DNA from: JAGDXZ01 sp049965975
GTDB lineage: Archaea > Micrarchaeota > Micrarchaeia > Micrarchaeales > CABMGC01
NCBI GenBank assembly: GCA_049965975.1
Contig: JBMFVN010000016.1
Span: 1 to 14,356, forward strand
Direction of reading: 5' to 3'
DNA: 14,356 nucleotides
Of this stretch, positions 1-6,525 are shown piece after piece. The notes beneath the pieces are model-generated. The model did no database searches. It saw only the letters and a list, made by a program, of their open reading frames with translations, and was not told where the DNA came from. Positions within the stretch are counted from its first letter, which is position 1; every line of letters begins with the position of its first letter. The position numbers and the translations under genes were made by a program.

Positions 1-272
1 ATGTTGGCAAGGCCCTTGAGGTGCCTTGTTGCGCCCTCCACCTTGCCATTTATTTTTTCAAATATCGGGACTTTTGCCAAAAGCCTCTTGTTCGAATCGT
101 AAAGCTCCGCATAAGACTTCGTAAGATCCTCCGCATTTTTCAGCTTGCCGTGCACATAAACTATTCTGTAAAACTTAGCCTTGCTTCTATGCAATGCAGA
201 CTCGAACATTTTCCAGTTGGCTTCCGAAGGGTCTGCACTGAGCTTTTCAGCAGCTTTCAAAAGAGCATCCAT
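1..272 (-). CDS. Unrecognised helical protein, partial (C-terminus off the left edge)
   Basis: The open frame starts at an ATG whose first base is 272 and runs through the left edge, giving 90 codons with the 3' end missing. The visible part is rich in Lys, Ala, Glu and Leu, with no membrane segment and no motif I can name; it looks like a soluble helical protein. The start follows the stop of the upstream ribbon-helix-helix gene by 7 bases, and a GTGAT at 276-280 matches the archaeal anti-Shine-Dalgarno, so the two genes are probably co-transcribed and this one is translated from an internal site. An upstream stop in frame at 291-293 leaves no other ATG. Function unknown; the reading frame itself is well supported by codon use (AGG, GCA, AAG, CTT) like that of its neighbours. 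Confidence 0.7.
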   Translation of the reverse strand, partial: MDALLKAAEKLSADPSEANWKMFESALHRSKAKFYRIVYVHGKLKNAEDLTKSYAELYDSNKRLLAKVPIFEKINGKVEGATRHLKGLAN

Positions 273-279
273 GGCATCA

Positions 280-513
280 CTATAAATATCCTAAAGCCTT
301 AAGCTTTTCCGCTATTCCGCTTTTTTCGCCTCTTCCTTTGCCTTTTGACTCTATCTCAGCGACAGTCTCCCGCATTACATATGTCACGTAGTCCGAGACT
401 GACGAAAAGCCAGTTTTGCTTATGATCTTTTTTATTTTTGAAAAAAGAGGGGCAGGAATGGTTATTGTCGTGTACTTCCTGCTTTGCACGCCAAGCCCTC
501 GTTTTCTATCCAT
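280..513 (-). CDS. Ribbon-helix-helix (CopG/Arc-like) DNA-binding protein
   Basis: A 77-residue basic protein. Residues 13-22 (KYTTITIPAP) form the expected DNA-contacting beta strand. Two helices follow, with the turn GFSSVSDYV at about residues 35-44 that is typical of archaeal CopG-like regulators, and the chain ends in a LKALGYL tail often seen in this group. Such proteins bind DNA as dimers, each pair of beta strands reading a short half-site in the major groove, and often repress their own promoter. Here a cluster of AATGTT/AACATT half-sites surrounds the TATA-like element just upstream, which fits autoregulation (inferred). A gene of unknown function follows 7 bases downstream in the same direction. 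A toxin-antitoxin antitoxin role is possible, but the partner shows no recognisable toxin features. Confidence 0.85.
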   Translation of the reverse strand: MDRKRGLGVQSRKYTTITIPAPLFSKIKKIISKTGFSSVSDYVTYVMRETVAEIESKGKGRGEKSGIAEKLKALGYL

Positions 514-530
514 TTGCTCGCCCGTTTATT

Positions 531-554
531 AATGTTGTAACATTATATAACATT
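531..554 (-). promoter_or_regulatory. Operator-like half-site cluster over the TATA element of the RHH gene
   Basis: AATGTT (531-536), AACATT (539-544) and AACATT (549-554) make one 14-base near-palindrome plus one tandem copy. The AT element TTATATAA (543-550, minus strand) sits across the last two copies, about 34 bases before the ATG at 513, the usual distance for an archaeal TATA box with a very short leader. A second AT element at 556-566 (TATATT on minus) is further away. Binding of the encoded ribbon-helix-helix protein here is inferred. Confidence 0.5.
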
Positions 555-729
555 AAAATATAAAAAGGTTGTGGCAGGCTTTGTCTCTTTTGCCATTTCG
601 CCCCCTATAAAGCAGCAAGCATTCAGGATCTTGCACAGCAAACGCTTTAAGCGCCTTTTCTACCGCTTCTGCTATATCCTCAAGTGCATTTGCCCTGCCT
701 GCGCTCTGTGTGCTTTGTTCTGTCTGCAT
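553..729 (-). CDS. Possible small protein of unknown function
   Basis: A 58-residue frame beginning at ATG 729. A longer version from ATG 807 has codons less like the neighbours and would overlap the plus-strand gene start at 794. Codons in the 58-residue part (GCA, GAA, AGG, CTT, AGC) match those of surrounding genes. The product has a Gln/Ser/Ala N-terminus, a predicted amphipathic helix (about residues 16-31, EDIAEAVEKALKAF), then a short Cys- and Arg-containing tail. I do not recognise it. Its last codons overlap the outer AT element of the ribbon-helix-helix gene. Only modest support: the frame antisense to it is also open, and no clear ribosome binding site is present. Confidence 0.35.
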   Translation of the reverse strand: MQTEQSTQSAGRANALEDIAEAVEKALKAFAVQDPECLLLYRGRNGKRDKACHNLFIF

Positions 730-764
730 AACAGATACGCCAATAATAGAAAAAGAAGCCAAGG

Positions 765-773
765 TGTAAATAT
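765..773 (+). promoter_or_regulatory. TATA-like element before the 794 gene
   Basis: TGTAAATAT is centred about 25 bases before the ATG at 794, consistent with leaderless archaeal transcription. The same octamer TGTAAATA occurs in the candidate promoter at 6034-6041. Confidence 0.35.
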
Positions 774-793
774 CTTGCCTGTTACTTTGAATC

Positions 794-1097
794 ATGTTCG
801 GCCACAAGGAAAAGAAAGCGCCTGTTCAATCGCAACCTATCGAGAGGAAAGCAGAAGCCATAGAAGAGCTCTCCGATCCTAAAGCACTCAAAGAGTACCT
901 CGCATCAAAGGCCATTATAGTAATATACAAAAATTTGATGCAGTTCGGAAGTTAGGATCATAAATGTCAAAAGTTTTAGCGTGAGAAACGATCTAATTCC
1001 TGAGGTTGAGAAGCTCCTTGCCGAGAACGGGTTTGTAAAGAGCCCAACGACGGCTTCAAACGTAGAAATGTATTCAAAACAAGAAAAGAGGCAGTGA
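794..1097 (+). pseudogene. Small gene split by an apparent +1 frameshift, unknown function
   Basis: Frame 1 begins at ATG 794 (stop in frame directly upstream at 788-790) and encodes 53 residues to a TAG at 953-955. A second frame, shifted by +1, is open after a TGA at 936-938 to a TGA at 1095-1097. It encodes a charged stretch (residues like DLIPEVEKLLAENGFVKS) with good codon use but has no ATG; the only usual alternative start is a GTG at 981. Removing one base between 939 and 952 would join them into a protein of about 98 residues. Its end lies directly against the stop of the convergent helicase gene at 1098, as expected of a real gene end in a compact genome. It could be a sequencing error, a decayed gene, programmed frameshifting, or two tiny genes. 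No domain recognised. Confidence 0.5.
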
Positions 1098-3863
1098 TTA
1101 CTGCTTCCAGTATTTCTTTGTCCTCACGAAGTTCTTCTGGGCAATAAGCAGGTCTATGAAAAGCTCCCTGTATGTTTTCCTTAGCATTTTGAGTATGCGC
1201 GCAGCAGTGGCAAGCCCTATGCCATAAGTAGAAAGAGCCACAAGAGCCCTGTTCCCATAAGCCTCTACAAGGCTTGCCTCCTTAATCATATTGTCAAATT
1301 CTTCCTGCTCCTTTTCGCTCAGCTGCTTGCCCTGCTTCCTCTTCTGCCATATCTCCCGCCTTGCGTCGCTGTATGTGCAAAGCATCGGGCTCTTGCACCT
1401 CTCACACAATATCCTCGAGTCATTGCCTTTTATCTCGTGCTCGAACACAAAGCCGCAATAAGTGCATAGCAGCTCGACCTTCTTTCCTATCACCTCTTTT
1501 TCCAGGTCGTTTATTTCGCTTTCGCTGTGCGTCTCGACAAGCAGCTCAGAATATGCATAATTTGCCTTGAGCAGCTCCTTGCCAAAAGGCGATACCCCGG
1601 TCTCGCTTTGTATTTTTATGCGGCCGCTTTTGAGCCCGTTTAGAAAATCAACAGCTGTTTCTTTGTCGAAATAGTTCTGCAGCAAATCACGCTTTGTTTC
1701 GTAGTATATCGGAGTTTCCTTGTAGAAGTTGAGAAGCCTCTGTGCCATTGTCTTGGTTATCGTGGCGTTCTTGTCGACGATTCCTGCGAGCTTTGCCGTT
1801 TGCACAAACCTATACCTAAACAAGTCAGAGCTTGTAAGATAGGCGTCGCCGTTCAGGAGCTGGAGCAGGCCGCCGCTCTTGAGAAACTTGGAAACATCTG
1901 GCTTTGTGATAGAGTTGGCATAGTGCACAAATAGCGCATAAGGCGTTGCGCTGACTCTTATCTGGGTGTTCGCAGCTATAGACATGGCGTATGCAAGAAG
2001 CCTTGCCAAGAGCTCATTGGCTGGCCTGCCGAGCGGCATGTAGACTATTGAGTACTCTTCTTCGTTTTCTACTATTACTTTTTCCTCGCTAGGCACAAAG
2101 TATTTGGCTTGCTCTTTTTCAAGCTTTTCAATTTCGGAAAAGGCCTCGGCACTGAGAAGCTCCTTGTATTGTGAAACACCCTTCTGCATGAGCTCGAAGA
2201 CTTTCTTTGCAGTGTTGCGGGTTACCGGAATATCTTCGCCTTCCCAGTCTGGTATTGCAGCCTCTATTTCCCTGCTCTGCTCTACTTGCACAACGTCCTT
2301 GTCTATGCTTATAACCCGCCAAGGCATGCCTTTTGTTATGAATACTGTGCCCTCATCCAAGTAGTTTGAGACGAAGCTTTCGTCAAGCGTTGCTATGATC
2401 TTGTTTGAAGCAATGTCCTTTACTATGTATTTTGCTATTTCAGGTATAACGCTTATGTTTGCATAGAAGTACTTTCTTGTCTGCAGGCTTTGCCTTAGCT
2501 TTTCGCTGTCTGTCCTTACGAGCTTCTGCTCCGCTGCAAAATCAGCAATGCTCTTGAAAGCATCAAATGAAAGCCCTGAATATGGGGCAGATCTTTTTAT
2601 TATTTCATACGCCTTCTTCAAAGGCATTTCGCCGTACTCGAGCGCCATCGCGCACAATTGGTTTATCAGCACATCTGCCGCATTTTCCTGCATGCCCTGC
2701 CTTTCCAGATCGCCAGACTTGGCCTGCAGAAGTATTGCAAGCGACTCTATGGCGTCGATAGCGTTTGCAACTATTACCCTGCCTTTTGCAGTTTCATGCT
2801 CCCTGTGGCCTCCTCTGCCTATGCGCTGAACAAGCCGTGTAACCTGCTTGGGCGAGCCGTACTGTATCACCAGGTCTATTGAGCCTATGTCTATGCCAAG
2901 CTCGAGAGAGCTTGTTGCTATGATGCTTTTCAGCCTGCCTGCTTTGAATGCTTCCTCTACGCTTATTCTTTCGCCCTTGTCTAGAGAGCTATGATGCACG
3001 CCTATTCCGCCGAACGGCTCGAGCCTGTCAAGGTAAATGAGCTTGTTTCCGAGAGACTCTACAACCTGCCTTGTGTTTGCGAAAATTAGCGCAGATTTCG
3101 AGCCTTTTACAAGCTCTGAGATCCGCTCTATCCTTGCAAGCGCCTGGGCGTTGAGGTTGAACTGCTCCATGAACTGCTTCAGCTCGTGCTCAGGCTTCTG
3201 CGGCATTTCTATGCCTATTTCAAGCTCCTTTTCTGATTCTGCCTGCACAACCTTCGCATCGTCGGCGTAGGAAGCAAAAAGCCATTTCTTGACCTGTTCG
3301 ACGTTGCCTATTGTGGCGCTTATGCCGACTCTTTGGAACCTGCCAGCAAGCTCTGCAAGCCTTTCAAGCGCAACAGCCAATTGAGTGCCCCGCTTGTTGG
3401 AGAACAGCTCGTGCACTTCGTCTACTATTACTGTGCCCACACTGCTCAGAGCGCTTTTAAGCCTCTTTGAAAGGAATAGGTTTTGTAGGCTTTCCGGAGT
3501 AGTTATGAGAAAAGTCGGAGGGTTTGCAGCCTGCTTCTGCCTTTCTGTTTGCGTTGTGTCTCCATGCCTGACTGCAATTTCCACTCCTGTTTCTTTTGCT
3601 AGCCATTCAAGCCTTTTTAGCAGGTCGCGGTTTAGCGCCCTTAGCGGTGTTATGTAAATTACGTTTATGCCCTGCTTTTTGCCAAGCCTGAGCCTGTTCA
3701 AAACAGGAAGTACAGCAGCCTCTGTCTTTCCGCTGCCAGTAGCAGCTATGATAAGGCAGTCGCTGCCTGATTCAACTACAGGTATTGCGGCCTTTTGGAT
3801 AAGGGTGAAGCTTCCATACTTGCTTAGAAAAAGATCGTATACGCTTTTTTCTTGCATGTTCAT
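1098..3863 (-). CDS. Lhr-family superfamily 2 ATP-dependent helicase
   Basis: A 921-residue DEAD/DEAH helicase. Motifs in order: Q motif glutamine near residue 23, Walker A ATGSGKT at 41-47, TPLRAL near 72-77, TTPESL near 121, DEVH at 148-151, SAT at 182-184, helicase C domain with ATSSLELGID near 316-325, and QRIGRGGH at 346-353. The large C-terminal region is typical of Lhr proteins, and the tail carries a CxxC...CxxC pair (C800, C803, C820, C823) that probably binds zinc, then a helix-hairpin-helix-like GIGLATAARIL near 881-891. Archaeal Lhr enzymes unwind nucleic acid duplexes in DNA repair or RNA metabolism; the exact substrate here is unknown. The ATG at 3863 overlaps the upstream gene's TGA by 4 bases (ATGA), implying coupled translation; an ATG two codons further is an alternative start. 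All ATPase motifs are intact. Confidence 0.93.
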   Translation of the reverse strand: MNMQEKSVYDLFLSKYGSFTLIQKAAIPVVESGSDCLIIAATGSGKTEAAVLPVLNRLRLGKKQGINVIYITPLRALNRDLLKRLEWLAKETGVEIAVRHGDTTQTERQKQAANPPTFLITTPESLQNLFLSKRLKSALSSVGTVIVDEVHELFSNKRGTQLAVALERLAELAGRFQRVGISATIGNVEQVKKWLFASYADDAKVVQAESEKELEIGIEMPQKPEHELKQFMEQFNLNAQALARIERISELVKGSKSALIFANTRQVVESLGNKLIYLDRLEPFGGIGVHHSSLDKGERISVEEAFKAGRLKSIIATSSLELGIDIGSIDLVIQYGSPKQVTRLVQRIGRGGHREHETAKGRVIVANAIDAIESLAILLQAKSGDLERQGMQENAADVLINQLCAMALEYGEMPLKKAYEIIKRSAPYSGLSFDAFKSIADFAAEQKLVRTDSEKLRQSLQTRKYFYANISVIPEIAKYIVKDIASNKIIATLDESFVSNYLDEGTVFITKGMPWRVISIDKDVVQVEQSREIEAAIPDWEGEDIPVTRNTAKKVFELMQKGVSQYKELLSAEAFSEIEKLEKEQAKYFVPSEEKVIVENEEEYSIVYMPLGRPANELLARLLAYAMSIAANTQIRVSATPYALFVHYANSITKPDVSKFLKSGGLLQLLNGDAYLTSSDLFRYRFVQTAKLAGIVDKNATITKTMAQRLLNFYKETPIYYETKRDLLQNYFDKETAVDFLNGLKSGRIKIQSETGVSPFGKELLKANYAYSELLVETHSESEINDLEKEVIGKKVELLCTYCGFVFEHEIKGNDSRILCERCKSPMLCTYSDARREIWQKRKQGKQLSEKEQEEFDNMIKEASLVEAYGNRALVALSTYGIGLATAARILKMLRKTYRELFIDLLIAQKNFVRTKKYWKQ

Positions 3864-5479
3864 CCTATCGGAATGTATGCAGTGCCGTTAACCTGCTGTG
3901 TAGAGTTGTTGAGTGTGTAATTGAGAACAAGCTTCAAGCCAAGATTGAGAGCAATTCCGCTCATCTTTGCCCCTGACTCGTAGCATGTTGCATTTATGCC
4001 TATTGTGCTGTTGCTTTGTATAGTTTCGTTAAGCGTTTGAGGAATAGCCTTTGGAGTCATGTAGCAAGACACAGAATTTAGCCTTGCAGTGCTTCCAAGG
4101 TTCCTAAGCCTGAATCCGAGCGTGCCGTTTGTCCATGTTACATTGGAGCACGCAAAAGTGGAGTTGAACGAGCATGTGCTCTTTATGCCAGAAACAAATG
4201 CCAGATAGCCGCCCTTTATGCCATATCCTTTTATTGCCTGTATGTTTATCGGCACCTGGTCCATTATCAAAGACGTGTTGACAAGAGAATACACTGAAGC
4301 ATTGTAGCTGTTTATGTAAGCAGTTGTTCTTATCAGCGAGCTGCCGTTTACAATGTGTGCTGTGCTTACAGGAAACACGTATTCGCTGCAGTAGCTTTCA
4401 TTTCCAAACGTGTTTATAAGACCGTAGCACACGTTGCTCGAGTTTTTGCTAACGCTGCTGTTTGATACTGTCGCGTACATAAGGGTCCTGTTTGCAAACA
4501 AAGCAAAGTCGCCAGAAATTTCGCCCACTTTGCCTACAAATGAGTAATTGCCTATGTTTGTGGCATTTGCCATGGTTTTGTTGTAGAAGCTTGCAAGCCT
4601 TATGCTTGTAATTTTGCTTGTGTTGAGCTCTGACAAGCATGTGCCGTTGCCCATGTAGCCAAGGATCTTTATCCAGCCGCGCGAATAGTAGCTGCACAGA
4701 GTCGTATTGCCGCCAAGGCTTACAAACGTTACGCTGATGCCGTTCCTCGTTATGTTTTCCGACTTCATGCCAGTTATCACAGCAGCTGTGTTTGTCATGT
4801 TTGGAGAAACATAGCCCTGAAGCCAAATGGCGTATGCCTGGCTGCCGTTCTTATACTGCGCGCTTGCAGAGGCGATTTCTCTTATGTAATAAATTACATA
4901 GCCCAGCACAGCGTTTAGAAAGCTGTTTATCCTGCTATTTGGCGTAAGGCCCATTTTCAGGCCGTATGTGGAATTAAGGTAGCTTGCAAAGACATATGCC
5001 CCTGAATCTAGCTTTATTACGCTCTGGTTTACTATATTGCCCGCTGGCAGCAAAGAATAAGGCGTTGCGTTTTCTGCAGGTGACACATATGCTGTGGTGC
5101 TTGTCTGCGCGGTCGCCCTGTCTGCTATATTGTAAAGCCTGCCCGGGTCTGCTACTGCCTGTATCGTGTAAGTGCCAGGGTATGCGGGCGTGTAGTTGTA
5201 CAAGATTGTGAGCTCCTTGCCAGCTGGCAGCGTGATGTGGTAAAGCATGTTGAAAGTATTGTTGACGTATATGCCTATGCTCATGTTTTTTATCGCCGCG
5301 TTGCCATTGTTGAACACAGTTATCGGCACTTCGATGGTTTGGTAAGGATAAGCATGAATAAGGCCTGTGTTTGTGCTCAGCCTTATGCTTATCATCGGCT
5401 GGTAGAGGAACCTTATTGCTAAAGCTATCCCTATTATGGCGATTATTGCAAGTATCCAGAAGTAAATTTCATTTTTCAT
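3860..5479 (-). CDS. Membrane-anchored CARDB-like surface protein rich in N-glycosylation sequons
   Basis: A protein of 539 residues with one N-terminal hydrophobic segment (about residues 5-26 from this start), best read as a signal anchor with the rest outside the cell. Roughly the next 90 residues look like a CARDB/Ig-like beta domain (VFNNGNAAIKN, then PAYPGTYTI and VADPG). The remainder is unrecognised, Asn/Ser/Thr rich, with about 32 N-x-S/T sequons by eye and eight cysteines that could form disulfides. I chose ATG 5479 because GGTGAG (5484-5489) lies four bases upstream of it; a GTG at 5488 would add three residues. It overlaps the regulator gene by 11 bases and the helicase gene by 4. 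An envelope glycoprotein or adhesin-like role is an inference; no enzyme motif is visible. Confidence 0.85.
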   Translation of the reverse strand: MKNEIYFWILAIIAIIGIALAIRFLYQPMISIRLSTNTGLIHAYPYQTIEVPITVFNNGNAAIKNMSIGIYVNNTFNMLYHITLPAGKELTILYNYTPAYPGTYTIQAVADPGRLYNIADRATAQTSTTAYVSPAENATPYSLLPAGNIVNQSVIKLDSGAYVFASYLNSTYGLKMGLTPNSRINSFLNAVLGYVIYYIREIASASAQYKNGSQAYAIWLQGYVSPNMTNTAAVITGMKSENITRNGISVTFVSLGGNTTLCSYYSRGWIKILGYMGNGTCLSELNTSKITSIRLASFYNKTMANATNIGNYSFVGKVGEISGDFALFANRTLMYATVSNSSVSKNSSNVCYGLINTFGNESYCSEYVFPVSTAHIVNGSSLIRTTAYINSYNASVYSLVNTSLIMDQVPINIQAIKGYGIKGGYLAFVSGIKSTCSFNSTFACSNVTWTNGTLGFRLRNLGSTARLNSVSCYMTPKAIPQTLNETIQSNSTIGINATCYESGAKMSGIALNLGLKLVLNYTLNNSTQQVNGTAYIPIG

Positions 5480-5954
5480 TAGGCTCACCGGATATTTTGC
5501 TCTTGTTCTTGAGCTCGCCTATTGCTTGGTCTATTCTTTGTGTTATGTCTTTATAGTCTTGCTCGAATATGCTGCCAAAAACGTTTTCAGGGTCGAACCT
5601 GTCTCCCTGGCTTGGTGGCCTGAAGTAAAACTTGCCGTGCGTGTTCTCTATCAAGCCCATTTTCTTCATCCTGAGTAGGTGGTATCTTAGCGTTTTCTCA
5701 TTTATCTGCTCCCAGTTTGAGTTTATGTATTCCTTGAGCTCTTCAGCGCTCGGATCCCTCTGCTTTATGAACTGGAAGTTGACTAGGGCATCGAGCACAG
5801 CTACCGCACTCTGCCTCGATTCTCCTTGGTTTATTATGCCAAGGGTGAGGGCAAGCCATCTGGCTATTGCCCTGCGCGTTTCCAGCACAGTGCTGTCAAG
5901 CCTTAGCTTTCTAAGCGTCATCTCCTTTTCGACAAGCTCTGCTTCGTTCAGCAT
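5469..5954 (-). CDS. Winged-helix transcription regulator
   Basis: A soluble 161-residue protein. After a helical N-terminal part (residues 1-60, with TRRAIARWLALTLG), residues about 70-115 form a winged helix: helix, spacer, recognition helix INEKTLRYHLLRMKKMGLI and wing NTHGKFYFRPP. The C-terminal 40 residues are charged and helical, perhaps for dimerisation. The recognition helix pattern is that of ArsR/MarR-like archaeal regulators, and the whole arrangement looks like a conserved archaeal family of unknown target. It is first in an operon with the surface protein and the helicase, and is divergent from the 6070 gene. A palindrome over a TATA-like element at 6028-6047 in the shared upstream region is a possible operator. 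No effector-binding residues can be named. Confidence 0.82.
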   Translation of the reverse strand: MLNEAELVEKEMTLRKLRLDSTVLETRRAIARWLALTLGIINQGESRQSAVAVLDALVNFQFIKQRDPSAEELKEYINSNWEQINEKTLRYHLLRMKKMGLIENTHGKFYFRPPSQGDRFDPENVFGSIFEQDYKDITQRIDQAIGELKNKSKISGEPNEK

Positions 5955-5984
5955 AAACAGGCCTATGCAAAATTATTAGCAAAA

Positions 5985-5996
5985 ATAAATATAAAA
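5985..5996 (-). promoter_or_regulatory. TATA element of the regulator/surface protein/helicase operon
   Basis: On the minus strand the sequence TTTTATATTTA is centred about 36 bases before the ATG at 5954, in an AT-rich block. No Shine-Dalgarno is seen before 5954, so the transcript is probably leaderless or nearly so. Confidence 0.5.
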
Positions 5997-6027
5997 GACA
6001 AATGCAGAAGCCATGCACGATTTGTAG

Positions 6028-6047
6028 ACAAGCTGTAAATAGCTTGT
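6028..6047 (+). promoter_or_regulatory. Perfect 7-bp inverted repeat enclosing a TATA-like element
   Basis: ACAAGCT (6028-6034), GTAAAT, AGCTTGT (6041-6047). The enclosed TGTAAATA (6034-6041) is about 32 bases before the ATG at 6070 and so is the likely TATA box of that gene. A factor bound to the palindrome would block TBP. Although it is followed by TTTTT and could fold as a hairpin, no plus-strand gene ends upstream, so an operator is more likely than a terminator. Confidence 0.45.
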
Positions 6048-6069
6048 TTTTCAACATTTCTCAATCTAC

Positions 6070-6447
6070 ATGCTTGGAATTCTAGGAAAAAGGGCAAGAG
6101 AAGCAAAGGAAGAGGTTAAGCAAGAACCGCCTATCGAGCCAAACAGCCTTGTAATTGGCAGGATAAAAGAAGCAAGCCTTGATGATATAGCCAAGGCCAT
6201 AGCTGCAACAAAGGCAGAGGAAGTTGAAATTATTGACGAAAAGCAATCGCGCTTGCTAAAAGGCCTGCAGCGCAGCGGTTCTGATCCTTACGAGGTAAGG
6301 CTTATCCGGCGCGACACGCAAAGCTTTGCAATAAGCGGTGCTTCACTGACTTCCCTGCTTTCGCTGCTTAGCGAGCAAGGCTTCGTAAAAGATGAAGAAA
6401 TAACTGCGGAAGGCGTGCAGATATTTAGAATGAAGAAGCAAAACTGA
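6070..6447 (+). CDS. Unrecognised 125-residue protein
   Basis: The frame starts at ATG 6070 with a TATA-like element about 32 bases upstream. The N-terminal 25 residues are charged and probably disordered (KRAREAKEEVKQEPP). The rest predicts as a small alpha/beta domain with strands SLVIGRI, EVEIID, YEVRLIRR, QSFAISG and VQIFRMK separated by helices. No catalytic or binding motif is visible and there is no membrane segment. It is divergent from the winged-helix operon and precedes prefoldin beta by 78 bases that contain that gene's own promoter, so it may be monocistronic. I compared it mentally with archaeal SepF (similar size, short N-terminal linker) but the conserved SepF core is not apparent. 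Function unknown. Confidence 0.8.
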   Translation: MLGILGKRAREAKEEVKQEPPIEPNSLVIGRIKEASLDDIAKAIAATKAEEVEIIDEKQSRLLKGLQRSGSDPYEVRLIRRDTQSFAISGASLTSLLSLLSEQGFVKDEEITAEGVQIFRMKKQN

Positions 6448-6450
6448 GAT

Positions 6451-6466
6451 TCTTGTTTATCTTTTT
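6451..6466 (+). terminator. T-rich terminator after the 6070 gene
   Basis: Pyrimidine-rich TCTTGTTTATCTTTTT begins four bases after the TGA at 6445-6447. Archaeal termination needs only oligo-T stretches on the coding strand; no stable hairpin precedes it. Confidence 0.3.
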
Positions 6467-6486
6467 GCACCTGCCATTTAGATACC

Positions 6487-6497
6487 TTTTTATTTTT
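6487..6497 (+). promoter_or_regulatory. TATA element of the prefoldin/DHH operon
   Basis: TTTTTATTTTT is centred about 33 bases before the ATG at 6526; transcription would begin close to the start codon and inside or beside the palindrome at 6503-6518. Confidence 0.45.
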
Positions 6498-6502
6498 AGA
6501 AT

Positions 6503-6518
6503 CCTAACTTTAGTTAGG
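6503..6518. repeat. 16-base palindrome followed by T5, directly before prefoldin beta
   Basis: CCTAACT-TT-AGTTAGG pairs perfectly over 7 bases on each side, and TTTTT follows at 6519-6523, just before the ATG at 6526. It can act as an operator at the transcription start of the prefoldin operon, or as a hairpin plus U-tract terminating transcription from the 6070 gene. Position favours the operator, shape allows both. Confidence 0.5.
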
Positions 6519-6525
6519 TTTTTGA

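Noticed and set aside
21..302. Plus-strand open frame of 93 codons at the left edge
   Set aside because: Antisense to the minus-strand partial gene and the end of the RHH gene, with Cys/Arg-rich unlikely composition; the minus frame has neighbour-like codons.
280..513. RHH protein as the antitoxin of a toxin-antitoxin pair
   Set aside because: The downstream partner shows no RelE, PIN, MazF or similar pattern in its 90 visible residues, and its end lies outside the window.
571..882. Plus-strand open frame of 103 codons
   Set aside because: Composition is Cys/Arg-rich and irregular, it overlaps the better frame starting at 794 in another register, and it is antisense to the more protein-like 553-729 frame.
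4449..4826. Minus-strand open frame of 125 codons inside the surface protein gene
   Set aside because: Same strand, different register of a long well-supported gene; His/Lys/Cys-rich product typical of an out-of-frame shadow.
5951..5968. Short inverted repeat GCATA...TATGC around the start codon of the winged-helix gene
   Set aside because: Only five base pairs with an eight-base loop; expected by chance in AT-rich sequence.
6028..6051. Palindrome followed by T5 as an intrinsic terminator
   Set aside because: It lies between divergent genes, so no plus-strand transcript from an annotated gene would end there; read as an operator instead.
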